Source: Ziziphus jujuba (lineage: Eukaryota > Streptophyta > Magnoliopsida > Rosales > Rhamnaceae). From it: a stretch of 64,000 nucleotides of DNA. This document shows positions 48,030-60,162 of this stretch, in pieces (the stretch's first letter is position 1; each line of letters opens with the position of its first letter). The notes beneath the pieces were generated by a model. It did no database searches. It had not been told where the DNA came from and saw only the letters and a list, made by a program, of their open reading frames with translations. The stretch is taken from positions 7,006,001 through 7,070,000 of the forward strand of contig NC_083386.1 of NCBI RefSeq assembly GCF_031755915.1. Reading direction: 5' to 3'. A program made the translations under genes and the position numbers.

Positions 48030-48345
48030 ACTATGTACCTCGCACATCATGTAGATGGGTTCCAAAAAGTAACAACCCAGAAAGTAACAACACAGGGGGA
48101 AATGGGGAAATAAAATATGAAAAGAAAATTGAAAGAAATGAATGCAATGGGATCAGATTCTATTTGTATTATATCTGAAATGAATCTTGGCTATTCGTAC
48201 CCCTCAACGCCCCTTGTATCTCACTTAATGACAGATCACGGCCATATTATTAAAAGCTTGGGGTAAGAATGGGTTCCGCTCTAGTGCCGGAAAATAATAT
48301 TCCAAAGCTTTCGTATGTTCTCCGTTCCTTGTGAAACTTCTTCAC
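48030..48345 (-). pseudogene. ycf3: Nuclear plastid DNA: ycf3 exon 2 end and intron 2
   Basis: Minus-strand 48336-48228 encodes [19 protein letters not shown] and [14 protein letters not shown], the tetratricopeptide part of the photosystem I assembly factor Ycf3 with one R-to-P change; the next codon is TAA where a Tyr codon is expected. GTGAGATACAAGG follows, as the start of the group II intron 2, and 48030-48220 is probably intron sequence. The plastid match seems to end at about 48345. It is a nuclear relic, next to the right LTR of copia 2. Confidence 0.8.
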
Positions 48346-49160
48346 GGCAAAACTTGACCGCATATGCATGTGCTCTAAGTATGGAATGCTAATAATATCG
48401 ATCATGATTATGATTTTGTAGTGTAAGAACTGAATTATATTAGACTTCTTAAATTAAAGGAAGGACAATGTAATTGAAGGTACTGATATAAGATATGAAC
48501 AAAAGCATATCATCTGACATCGAATATGCATGCACAAAGCATAGAATGCAAGAATTTGGGCCATAATTCCATAAAAGAGTCAATTATATGAGATTTATTT
48601 GCACGAAGGTATCAAATGTAGAATTTATGAGGGATGAGAGACATTTCTTTCATGTTAAGAGGCTGGAGTAGTTAGGCATGGTAGGCTAGGCTTGCAATAA
48701 GTTGCAGTGAAGGAAACCCAATCTCAAGTGCTTTTTCTATTTCTAAAATGTGATTTTATATATATGGGAATTGGTAAATTTAGTAGCTCTAGTTTTGGAC
48801 CTGATTGCATGGCAATTGTTAAATTTAAAGAGCATTAATTCATAGGGAGTTAAAATTAAGAATTGTGTGTTTCACTTGAGCCTTAATTGTTCATGGAGAT
48901 TTCTATTCCAACAAGAGAGAAAGTTAGAAATTATTTTGAGATTGAATGCGGTTGCTCATTCATGTATGATCTATTGCACGCACAAATTGAAGAACTACTT
49001 TATTCTTGGTTCTCCCAAGAGTTTTAGTGAAAACTTTCTTCCCTTTTGGAGATTCCCAGAATGTGGCTACCAAATGATTTGGCTTGATTATTCTTATGAT
49101 ATGATTCATTCAACCTTTGGATATATGTAGATGAAGAGGCAATCTGCTTAATTATTGTGC
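48346..49160. other. Unassigned region
   Basis: Moderately AT-rich sequence with no gene, repeat or plastid match that I recognise. Confidence 0.4.
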
Positions 49161-49164
49161 AATA

Positions 49165-49486
49165 TTTTCTTGTCTTAACCCAAGTATCCCAAGCAATTTT
49201 GGTAGAATTAAAGTCTCTGGACTCACAGAAAGCATCTGAGGCACAAGGCACCTGGATGGCATGGAGAGCAGATCAGGCATTCTTCTTCATCCCAAGCTTG
49301 GAGTTCAGCTTCATCACAACAATCTACATTTGGTTTTGGAGGTTCATCCATCGATTCCACTATGTCCCCACAAATCTTCACCTATCAAGTAGGTTTGAAC
49401 CTTGAACTCCCCAATCCCATAGTTTTCTTTGTTAAGAAGTTGATGAACAATTCCATCCTTGACACAATACCTTGTTTCTTAATCAT
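49165..49486 (-). pseudogene. Gag-like exon 1 relic of ANK copy C
   Basis: Minus-strand sequence from ATG 49486 aligns along its whole length with exon 1 of copies B and D: the DIVESMDEPPKPN segment is intact, and IAWDTWVKT matches the AKEAWDTLEVKF region. Stops (after RFKPT and near VQRL) and frame changes make it non-functional. It is more diverged than B is from D. No ankyrin exons follow; the next 7 kb on this strand hold plastid DNA and copia 2. Confidence 0.82.
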
Positions 49487-50400
49487 AGTCAAACTTCAGA
49501 ACACACAATAAAAAATTTAAAAAGAAAATTGCTCAAAAGAATTTAAAAGAAAAAACCGAAAATGGAGAAACAATAATATGTGGTAGCAGATTTTGAGTTT
49601 TTAAGCAAAAACGTAGGAAACTGCAGATTTTGAGTTTTATGACTTATGATAAGTTACAGAACTAGGGGTCAAAACTTTGATGAGAAGTTATTCACAATAA
49701 TGCAATCATAGTTGAACTTGTAAAGATTATCTCATTTGAGGGAAGGTGTTATTCCATGCACCCAAGGAAGGTAACTGAATGAGTATTTACTAACTTCCCT
49801 GGACCCTCCAACCCCCAAATTTTACTACATGATGCATTCTGCAGGTCACCAGTGCAGAAATCCTAACCAAGGATGCGGAGAACTTAAAAAAAATAATAAA
49901 TAAAAAATACTCTATCACTTGTTAATGAAAAACAATGCAAGTTTTTCAAGAAAAAAGTTGGAAATCAAAATCTAATCACCCAAAAAAAAAAAAAAAAAAA
50001 TGATGAACATCAGCGTTTGGAGTGGTTCATAAATGCCAGGATGCACCATATAGAGGATGCATACGGGTATGGTCTATAAAGCACTGGTGCAGATATATTT
50101 TCTTATATCCTCTCTATGAACTAGCTATATCCATCTTCAAGAAAATAAGGTATCTCAGATAAAGGTCTCGATGATAGTGCAACATTTTAATAGAAACGAA
50201 AATACATGTTATTTTATGTTTCCAACAATATTTTGTAGTGAACATAGTCAAAGGTCAAAAAAATATGCTTAACACAAAGAAACAAAAGAATACTGCAAAA
50301 TCAAATTCCAGGAAACAATATGTTTCGCAATGAAACACTCAAATGTTCCATCTATATAAGGCATATTTATGAATGTATTATACAGTTCAGGAAAGAAACA
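49487..50400. other. Unassigned region downstream of block D
   Basis: No gene recognised. A poly-A run lies at 49983-50000. Homology to block A ends near 50370, where copia 1 enters in block A. Confidence 0.45.
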
Positions 50401-50524
50401 ACTTATTTATTTGCCTATTTAATTCTAAAAGGCTATCAGTACGGGTTGGAAAATTGAGCATGAATGTTTTGGCTAACATACCTTATTACGTCTAGACTAG
50501 ATCCTTTTTCATGTACAAAGATAC

Positions 50525-50716
50525 TCATTTCCAATATTTCATTGAGATATCTAAGTATAGGCATATGGAATTGAAATGAAATTGCTTAAAGTTTTCAATA
50601 ATCTGATTAACCACTACTAGAGCAAACGTAATGTCAGATATCGATGTTGTCTGAAATCCCATGTTTGAAATGTCCTTTTTAACTGGTTCTTGACCGCTAG
50701 ACACGCTTCTGCTCAT
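50525..50716 (-). CDS. Unknown 63-residue frame, block D copy
   Basis: ATG 50716 to stop 50525 encodes MSRSVSSGQEPVKKDISNMG onward to YLDISMKYWK. It pairs with 18816-19007 with substitutions but no indels; the frame stays open about 39 codons further upstream in this copy. Function unknown; it may lie within the intron of the NOL-like gene. Confidence 0.25.
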   Translation of the reverse strand: MSRSVSSGQEPVKKDISNMGFQTTSISDITFALVVVNQIIENFKQFHFNSICLYLDISMKYWK

Positions 50717-51171
50717 CTTTAATTTGGAAAAATAAATCCTCCATGTACAAGAAAGACTTGTTGGACTCAACAGAGAAGAAGAACCATCCCTTCTAATAAG
50801 GTCAAAAGAAAAAACGTTTTTAAAGTCTTTCAACCCTCCAAATACTCAATGAAAGAACTGAACTTTGACATAACTACTTATACCACAATCTGTTCATTCA
50901 TGAGAATTCCTATAGAAAACAGAGAGAAATTAAAAAACACATAATGATCAGAGTAGTGAAATTGTTTGTGTTAAATTCTCCTCGAACTTCTTATAGAAAA
51001 TTGAAAACCTACAAAACAATTAGTACTGTAATTTATATATCAAATCACAAGTAACAAAACCAGCAGAAACCAAAGAACAAATGCAAAAAAATTTGGAACT
51101 TCATGCAGCAACACAATTAGCAATGAAAAAAACAATCCCAAAAGCCAAAAAATGAAAAAGGGACTGCGGAC

Positions 51172-51472
51172 CTTTGGTTGGACCGGTAATCAGAACATGG
51201 TACGGGGGCAGCATAGGCTCTCTGTTGATGCTGGGTTCGGATTCGGACCTTACAGTAAGGGAATTGAAAACCCATTTGCCATACATGCTCATCAGACGGT
51301 GAGGAGGAGTTTGGCGGGAAGAAACAGTGGGAAAAGTGCTGTGGTAGAGAGAATGAGAATATGGATATTGTTGAGACAGAGGAGAGGGTAAGGAATGACA
51401 GGTTTTGGAAGAGAGAAGAGGAAAGAAAGATGGGGAAGGAAGATGGAGGAGAGAAGCACTATTCGTCGCCAT
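51172..51472 (-). pseudogene. NOL-like chlorophyll(ide) b reductase, exon 1 only
   Basis: ATG 51472 begins MATNSASLLHLPSPSFFP, a Ser/Pro-rich plastid-transit-like start, and the 100-codon frame ends REPMLPPYHVLITGPTK followed by AAAG and GTCCGC. The end matches the conserved region at the start of the short-chain dehydrogenase fold of NOL, where TGSTKGIG is expected; here Ser is Pro. The frame is open, unlike the block A copy. No exon 2 (GIGYALA-type sequence) was found in the 1.7 kb that follow on this strand, so only a 5' fragment seems present. It lies about 0.67 kb downstream of the ANK-PGG stop codon on the same strand. Confidence 0.7.
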
Positions 51473-51802
51473 TGTTGCGCACAGAGACACCAGCCAATAA
51501 ACAAGTGTCTCTACATTTCTTGTACGTACTTGCTACTTTTGAAGTCTGTTTAGTCCAAAATTACCTTGTCTCATACCTTCGATATTTCTCACATAACAAG
51601 GTAAAGATGATAAGGGCATTTTTGGAATTTAATGTTAGAGGGGTGTATAAAGTAGGTTTTGGCTGTTTGCCTTTAACTGTAGGATATAAAAAATAAAATT
51701 TTGCTGTGATAGAGAAGGTTGCTTACTTCAAAATTAATGGGCGTTTCACGCTGGATTATACATAATTAGAAATAATATTTTTATGAGTTATATTTGTTCT
51801 CA

Positions 51803-51833
<31 letters not shown>

Positions 51834-52054
51834 AATTATGTGTATTCAAATAATATATCGCTGTATATGAACATCCTCGTTGAACATAACGAAACAGTAT
51901 AGAAATACATATGTTTTCTATTTTCTCCTCAAATATCATATATCTATTACAACAACCCCTATATCAACTTCATAAATCTTCCAAGGAAAATTAAATAAAA
52001 TAAGAAAAAAAAAAACATTGGTATATGATATCCTAAAGAGTTTTGAAACAAAAG
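51473..52054 (-). other. Spacer between ANK-PGG copy D and NOL-like exon
   Basis: No gene. It contains an AT run (51804-51828) and the unoccupied counterpart of the E1 insertion site (about 52020-52030). Confidence 0.6.
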
Positions 52055-52060
52055 TTTATT
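52055..52060 (-). terminator. AATAAA poly(A) signal of copy D
   Basis: TTTATT on the plus strand, 85-90 bp beyond the stop codon and conserved with copy A. Confidence 0.6.
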
Positions 52061-52144
52061 ATAGATAACAATTTTGATACATGAAAATTGGTAAATAATA
52101 ATAATAACACACAATTTGCATGCACTTTCTATATATAATCAAGG

Positions 52145-54305
52145 TTATGGTTTCCTATTAAAGATATTAGGCCTATAAGTAGAAAGGTAAATCTCAATAA
52201 GAAGAGGGAATTGCATCAAAACAAACAAAGTAACTGGAATACTAGCCAGAGAAATTATAAAAAGCGCAACCCAAGATTTCTTACCATCAAGCATCAAACA
52301 AACAGCAGCACAGAAAGATATCATCATTGCAGCAATGGAGAGGAAAAGTGTGCCAAGACCAATCATGAGCTTCTTAGGCAAAGATTTGAGGAAATCATCT
52401 TCAGCATATGTTGAAGTGAGGATTCCCAAGAACATCAAAACTGAAGTAGTGGAAGAGAAAAGTGAGATTGCATCCGATATGATGAAGAGCATGAATGTTT
52501 TGTCATCAAGAAACTTTGGGTAACCAGTTTCTTCGTCGTTCCCACCAGGAACAGTGAATGTTGCAGCAAACATGATGGTAACAATGAGTGCACCAACAAC
52601 AGTACATGAAGTTGCTGTCTCTTTCATCCATTTTTCTCCTTCAGATAGCAATTGTTTGTGTTCTCTTGTAAATAGTTGTCGAGGCGTCAAGAACTTTGAG
52701 TTTGTCCATCCACATGTCCATGGAGGTACAACTGACTCCACCGCCTATACATATTTGTTTATAATTATTTTAATTGATAGAAAACAAATACATGCATATA
52801 TGTGTGTGTGTATATATATATATATATATAGATATATATACATACATATATAGATATATATATATATATATATCAAATGTTATAGCAAAAAAATATAATT
52901 AGAAACTTTATTTTAACCATACAAGATTCGGGGAAGTGACACTTCACAGCCCGTTAAGTTTCAATTGTTATATTTATTTTAGTCCAATCATGCTTTATTT
53001 TTTTTGGGGTTAAGAATGTTAATGGTTAAAGGGTACTAAAATATAAAAATTTTAAACTAGTAGAGAACTCAAATTATAATGAAATTAAAACTAGACTCTA
53101 GAGGGATCAAATTACTACATAATAACTACATATTTTTGTTTATGTGTGATGGAGACTAATGCTAGTCAAAATATCTACGTGCCCCAAAATGCAATCAATT
53201 TTAACTTCAGAATCTAAATTAAAATGTTTTAAATTTAAAAGATGCAAATTTAACCTTTTCAAAATAAAAGACACTAAAATATAATTGATATTTATTTAAA
53301 TTAACCAACTATTAGTTAATGGTTGTTGTTTCTATAAGGACAATTTAATAACAAAGCCAATAAAGACAATCTAATAACAAAGTCATTATTTTATTGGACA
53401 ATGATTTTAAAATTTAGATTCTTTTCTAGATTTTTACTAGAAAAAATAATAGTTTTCCCATTATGATATTCTTAGAATTGCATGGTTATATTAAATATAT
53501 TTTAAAACATACAGGTCAAGAAATTAATATACATATATATATATATATACTGTACCTTAAACCATTGTAATTCTCTCTGCATTTGTAAAGCAGCTCCTGA
53601 AATACGATCAAGTTGCGGGTGAGGCGATAAAAAGCCAGCCATATGTAGCATGCTATTTTTATCTGCATCTACATCATTTGTTGCTGCTAATTTGGTGCCA
53701 ACACCATGAATAAGGCTAAAAATTTTGTCCTGGCGACAATTAATTGCAGCCATAAATATGTTCCTCCCATGGATATCGTAGGCCTCCGCTAGATCGGGAA
53801 TCAACTTTAATATACTTTCAACAAATTCAAAATTTTCCTTTTCAACAGCTCGAAAAAGCGCAATTATAATATCTGATCTTGATATTTGGTTCTCATCTAA
53901 TTTTTTTATTTCTTCACACATTCGCCGTAGAAGTTCAGAGGTTTGAATGTGGAGCAATTTCATTTCATATATTTTGTTGAACCCTACGTAATTATTAATA
54001 ATGAAGAAAATTATTTTAGCTATTATTGGACGTATGAAACATATAAACAAATAAATAAATGGGAGGAAGAATTTAAACAATAATTGTAATAATAAAAATT
54101 GAATTTAACTTATTAATTACCTAAAATGTCAAAGTGCATTGCGACTCTTTGTAATGACCAAACTTTGCCACGTAATTCCTTATCTGAATTATTAATAGTA
54201 TATTCAGAAGAAATATTATTTTACAATTAGAGCTACAAACATTTATTAAGCAAAATTATAAATAAGCTATCGTGCAAGATTAACATATATGCCTAACCTT
54301 TCAAT

Positions 54306-54352
<47 letters not shown>

Positions 54353-57032
54353 TGATTTTTTGATATTGTGAATGTAAGGAATTAATTCAAATTCTAGATC
54401 ATTATACAAGTGGAAACAACAGTTTTTGCCGCTCTTTTGTATTCATGAAACAAGATCTTAATATTTTTTACTTAATTTAAATATTCAATGTCATTTATAA
54501 AGTACTTAATAATTTATTTTTTTTTTCAGATGCTCATTGATAGTAATTTTTATTAATTGAATATAATACTAAAACGAGAGTAGTTTGTAAAAGTTACCTG
54601 CAGGAAATTATAACAAAGTTTCTCAAATATTTTTGCATTAATTGTACATGTGCTTCAACCTTAATAATCTAAATTAAAATAACGTATGAAATTTAACATA
54701 CCTGAGCTCATATCAATATTGGTAGGGAGTTTTGTATATATCTCTTTAATGACACGGTCTCCATATATAACTATAGCTATTGAAAACAAAGGACTATTAA
54801 TATCAATATCATATACGTATATGTAGACAGATATAAATTATATTCTGTATTAATTAATATATGTACTAACATTCATTTATCCATTTTTGCCAAAATTTGA
54901 GCGGACGTCCACTTGAATAAATTGCCAATATATGCACAGGAGTATATTGATAGATTCCCAAAGTTGTGGCCAACTGTGGACAACGGTGCAGAAGATGCAA
55001 AGCAACATCTACATTGTACATATGAAATGAGAATTTTTAGAATCACCATCCAAAAAAAAAAAAAAAAAAAAAAAAAAACACAACAACGATAATCATTTGC
55101 ACCACAACTATCAACACTAAATATGTTATATATTAATAAATATGAGATATGATGACATGAGTCTGACAATATATATAATATGTGTATTATACTTTTACCA
55201 TAACATTTCGTAATTATTGCTTGGCTTATGAGCTCAGCAGCATATCCATGATTTTCCCACGATATTAAATCTTCTATCGTTGTAACTGAATATAGATAAC
55301 GAGCCATTTTAATAGGACAATACCGAAAGGCCCATATCACCGGCATCCCCCATGAATCAACCACGGTTGGTAATTTCTTGCTCTTTTTAACCATGCATTC
55401 AACTATTTTGGTATTTGCATTGTAATACAGAGCTACTGTAAGAGCTGTAATACCATTTGAGTCTTTCATTTCCAAGTCTTCTGGTAACATTTTCTCCACT
55501 AGTGTCTCCACAATTTCTGTATGTCCGGCAATGGCCGCGACATAAAGAGCCGTCCTCCCTGTACGTGAGATTATTTTACTTACTGCATTTGGGTATTGCG
55601 TAATGATTTCCTTTGTAGCATCTAGGTTTCCATCTTTCAAAGCTTTGGGAAACCGTTCGTATAGTTGGTATTGATCGTCTGGATTATTCACTACAATACA
55701 AAAAAATACTGTATTTAACTTGATATCAAATCAAAGATCCATAATATTCAATGTTCAAAATTTAATAATTTCTGTTTAAAACATATGAAATGGTTCAACT
55801 GAGGAGGAAAGATAGTCATAGTGTATCTACATAAGAGAAAATATTAAAAAAATATATAATTCAATATAATGATAACCTGCCTATCAATAGCATAATCTAT
55901 TATATAAATATGTTTAATGCAATGTAATTATTTAAAACTATAATGAAAAGTTTGATTCAAATAAATGTTAGTAAAAATGAAAAAAAAAATCAAATATTAT
56001 ACAAGATTAAATAGTCTTTGGAATACAAGTTAGTAAAAAAGGAAATAAAATAAAATAAAATATTATGCCTATGTCGTGGAAGATTAAATGGTCTTTGGGT
56101 TCTACAGGCTTACACATATTTATACAAAGCCACTTACAGCTGCCAAAAAGAAACCACTTACACATATTTATCTTAGAGCTCTCTCATTGTAAAATAGAAA
56201 CCGAATTCTCCTTTTAGGGCAAGATGCACAAAACCACTTACACATACTTATACAATTTCATTTTTTTTTTTTTTCAATCATCTATATATATATATATATA
56301 TATCCTTGGCGTGGTACAAAAGGCTGGCATCAGATGAAAAGACAATTCTCTACAGTAAAAGTAAAATTGAGAAAAACAAGAAAAGAACAAAGGAAATATG
56401 CAAACTAGATTGAAGGATGTCTTTTTCTTTCTTTCTTTCTTTTTTTTTTTTTTTCTTTTTTTTTATTCCAAAGAGAGAATGGAAGAGTAGAAGAAAAGAA
56501 CAATAAAAATGTATGCCTATAAATATTATATATAGAGCAGCAATATTTCTCTGACCAATAAATTATCTGTTTCAACTAGTTTTCTTTTTTTATTTTTTCC
56601 TAATATCAAGGATGAAAGGATTTGAACTCCATTGAAAAAACAGTAGGTTTTATTGCACTAGCTGTCCCCACAAGGACATTCAAATGAGTTATCCTATAAG
56701 GTCATGCTTAACTTTATTTATCAGAAAAAAAAAAAAAGCTATAAAATGTAGATTTGTTGATTAAAAAAAAAAAATCCCTTGACTGTATCTCTATATGGAA
56801 GTACATATACTCTAATAGTAACTCCGCAAGCTTTTTTGGGTGAATGCACAGTCAACAAGTAATGATTTGTAAAATCTCTTGTTCAAATTATCAACAACTT
56901 TTATTTAAAAAAAAAAAAATGCAATGGCTCAATTGAGCCCAATGGATAGCAATAAAAAGCCTTTTTGTTTTCCAATTAAATATATCATTTTATCTTATTA
57001 AGATTGAAGAAAAATGATCCGTTGGGAGCTTT

Positions 57033-57063
<31 letters not shown>

Positions 57064-57871
57064 CATTTTAAACTAATTATATGCATATATAATTAGTTTT
57101 CTTCACTATTGTATTTTATTTTAAGTTATTGAAGTTCTTTCTTTTTAAGACATTAACCAAAAAAATTTACAATTGTTATTTTTTTTATTCTTCAATATAG
57201 TCTTTGAATTCAAAATTAGATTATATTACGATATTATCTTTTCCTTTTACTATTCTTTCTCAAATTTAGAAATGATACGCTCGTAATAACTTTTTGGTTA
57301 TCTAACTCACCTAACTCTCAACAATTTAGTCCAATATATGAATTTGTTTAATTCAATGTCAGCTTTTATATGAATTTGTTTAATTTAATGTAATTGTTCA
57401 GAATTATGGTATATATTTGATTCAAATATACAAGTTAATTAATAAAAAATAAAATAAAATATTATAAATCATGGTAAAAATTTGATTAAAATATACAAGT
57501 TAATAAAAAGTAAAATAAAATATTATACCTTCGTCGTCGGAGATTATTTTGTCTGTAGATTCTGGTTGAGGCTTGAATTTTACTTCCAAAATATCCCAAG
57601 CTTCTTTAGCAGAAGTTATATTTCTGATCTCAGAGAAAGCATCACCGTTACAAGACATTTGGATAACATGGAGGGCAGAGGCATTCTTGGACCTCCAATA
57701 CTTGAATTTATCACCATCTTCTGGTTTTGGAGGTTCATCCATGGATTCCACAATGTCCCAAAGATTTTCACCCATCAAGTAGGTTTTCACCCAAACGCTC
57801 CAATCCAGGTAGTTTTCATTGTCAAGAAGTCGATGAACAATTCCAGCTGGGACAACACCTTGAAGACTCAT
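52145..57871 (-). CDS. Gag-like/ankyrin/PGG membrane protein, copy D, complete
   Basis: Seven exons, all with GT/AG borders and consistent phases: 57871-57529, 55690-55199, 55008-54871, 54776-54702, 54183-54121, 53983-53556, 52744-52145. They total 2139 bp, giving 712 residues. Residues 1-114 are a copia Gag-like capsid domain (DUF4219 then UBN2: ENYLDWSVWVKTYLMGENLW, SAKEAWDILEVKF). Residues about 115-513 carry ankyrin repeats (GRTALYVAAIAGHTEIVETL; NMLHMAGFL). Residues 514-712 form the PGG domain: helices near 559-576, 597-622, 640-665 and 671-695, with PGG at 579-581. Ankyrin-PGG proteins of the ACD6/ITN1 type sit in plasma or endoplasmic membranes and act in defence, salicylate and salt responses; that role is inferred. 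The Gag-like exon is the oddity: it is spliced in phase 1 to the ankyrin exon, has no zinc knuckle and stays open in two copies. The ATG at 57869-57871 is the first in frame after upstream non-coding sequence. It is the only complete family member here. Confidence 0.88.
54307..54344. repeat. AT microsatellite in an intron of copy D
   Basis: About 18 AT units. The matching site in copy A (near 5060-5080) lacks the expansion. Confidence 0.9.
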
Positions 57872-58930
57872 AATTCTAAATATAAAAAATAAATTAATAT
57901 TATTAATTATTTCTTTTTTTATTAAAGACACAATGTAGTATGCGTTTGTATATTTATATATATATGCATGAATAATAAATAACTATTACAATATTGATCG
58001 ATTTGTAATATAGCTAATAAAGAAAAGTATGATCAAAATGCATGAGCCTAATTTAATTAAGATGGATTTCCATGTGAATGACAATTAATAAAGAAATTAT
58101 AACTAAGTGCCTAGCTAAAGTTAAAAATCTTTTTTTTTTTATAAAAAAAGAAAAAAAAAAAGAAAGAAAACTGAAAACATCAATGTTACCAAATGGACAC
58201 TAATAGTGCAACGAAAGTTGAAATCTTACATTGCGAGCAACGACGATGCCCAATAAATGAAGTTGCAGGCCTACAAACTGTTTGTAGAAAGTTTAAAAAA
58301 CAAATGCAGTTTAGAGCTCTCTCAGCTTCAAAAAACAAACCGAATTCTTTTAGGGAAAAATGCACAATACCACTTACATATATTTATACATTTTTTATTT
58401 TTTATTTTTTATCATCTATATATATATAAATCCTTGGCGTGGTACAAAAGAATCCTTGGCGTGGTACAAAAGGCGGCATCGGATTAAAAGACGATTCTCT
58501 ACAGTAAAAAAAGTAAAATTGAGGAAACCAAGAAAAGAACAAAGGAAATACGCAAACTAGATTGAAGTATTTTTTTCATTTTTTTATCCTTAAATTCCAA
58601 AAAGGGAATGGAAGAGTAGAAGAAGAGAACAAATAAAAATTTATGCTTATAAATATTATATATAGAGGAGCAATATTTCTCCGACCAATAAATTATATGG
58701 TTCAACAAGTTTTCTTTTTCATTTGTTTATAATATCAAGGATGAAAGAATTTGAACTCGATTGAGAAAATAGTAGATTTTATTGCACTAGCAGTCCCCAC
58801 AAGGACATCCATATGAACATCCATAAAGTTCATGCTTAACTTTATTTATCAAAAAAAAAAAAAAAAGGTTATAAAAAGTATATTTGTGGATAAAATAAAA
58901 AACTAAAAAAAAAATTTCCCTAACTGTATC
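56056..58930 (-). repeat. Tandem duplication of the 5' region of copy D
   Basis: The upstream segment (CTTGGCGTGGTACAAAAGG, CAAACTAGATTGAAGGA, GCACTAGC(A/T)GTCCCCACAAGGACAT) is present twice, at 56300-56700 (inside intron 1) and 58430-58810. The inner copy is headed by an exon 1 end relic at about 56069-56100, with GC in place of the GT donor. The outer copy has the intact exon 1. Copy A retains only the version with exon 1 deleted. Within the outer copy, AATCCTTGGCGTGGTACAAAAG is itself doubled (58429 and 58450). Confidence 0.8.
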
Positions 58931-59047
58931 TGTCAGGACCCCTTGAAAATTTCTCACCGGAACCCTAGACAAGCCCTGATCCCAGGAAAACACCACCGAA
59001 CCTTTCAACGGAAAATCAGACAGCATCTCCCCTAAAGGTAGGACTTA
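58931..59047 (-). mobile_element. LTR end fragment, interrupted by a second LTR
   Basis: TGTCAGGACCCC to GGTAGGACTTA is the terminal 117 bp of a minus-oriented LTR of the E1 type. It begins right after the block D segment CTGTATC and is cut at 59048 by a plus-oriented LTR, at the position equivalent to 7450 of E1. ACTTA precedes the break and may be a target duplication whose partner lies beyond the window. Confidence 0.85.
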
Positions 59048-59446
59048 TGTAACACCCCGTCCCAAACTACATTGGAATTCTGGCACGTTAACCGAGGTTG
59101 AGGTTGACTGAGTGGGTACAAAGTTGACTTTTTGTTCCGAATGAAATTTCTAGTTGATCGTGGTACCATAGCAAAGTACATGATGCCCCGAGTTCGTAGA
59201 CTAATAGCATATCCGAATGGAGTTACCGTTTAAAAGTTATGGGCAAAATAAGTTGAGATCCAGACTTTTTATGGTTGTAGAATTTTATTTTGACTTTTAT
59301 ATGGTTGTAAAATACTCGTCGATACGAGTTCATATACTAGCAGCACGCTTAAATTGGATATCTGGTTAAAAAGTTATGAACATGCAAAGTTTCTGAATAC
59401 TGTAATATTTTATTATATTTGGCTTGAGTGAACAGTGTGTGCCATG

Positions 59447-60128
59447 TGTAACACCCCGTCCCGAACCATGTCAGAATTTTTGCACGTTGACCGAGGTTGA
59501 CTGTTGACCGTTGATCGAAGGGGTCAAAAGTTGACTTTTTGATTCGATTGGAATTTTAGGTTGACTGAGGTACCATTACGAAGTACACGTTGGCACGAGT
59601 TCGTAGACTAGTAGCACATTGAAAACGGAGCTACGGTTTGAAAGTTATGAGCAAAAAAAGTTGAGGTCCCAATTGTCCAAGGGGTGCCGAAGTTGACTTT
59701 TTTATTCATGCAATGTTGAGCTTTGACTCATGCATGGTTGTGAAGTGCTCATCGATACGAGTCCGTAGACTAGCAGCACGTCCGATTTGGACATGTGGTT
59801 TAAAAGTTATGGACCTATAATTTTTTTCAAATACTGTATTATTTTAATATTATTTTTGAATGTGTAACGATGTACCACGTGTGACTTAATGAAGGTGACC
59901 ATGTGTCACCATGTTGAGAAGCCACATATCAACCATGTGTAAAATCAAATTATTTTATTATTATTTTAAATAATAATATTATTATTAATATTATTTAATT
60001 ATTTTTTAATTTATTCTATTTATTTTCTTTTCTTTTTCTTTTTCTTTTTCTTTTTCTTTTTCTTTTCTTTTCCCCCACGTGGGAAAAAGGGCCAGGGGGC
60101 CCGATCCTCTCCTTCTTCTTCTTCTTCT

Positions 60129-60162
<34 letters not shown>

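Noticed and set aside
48867..49405. Open frames of 75-87 codons around 49 kb as a new gene
   Set aside because: They are partly out-of-frame readings of the exon 1 relic and partly unsupported AT-rich sequence without splice or homology support.
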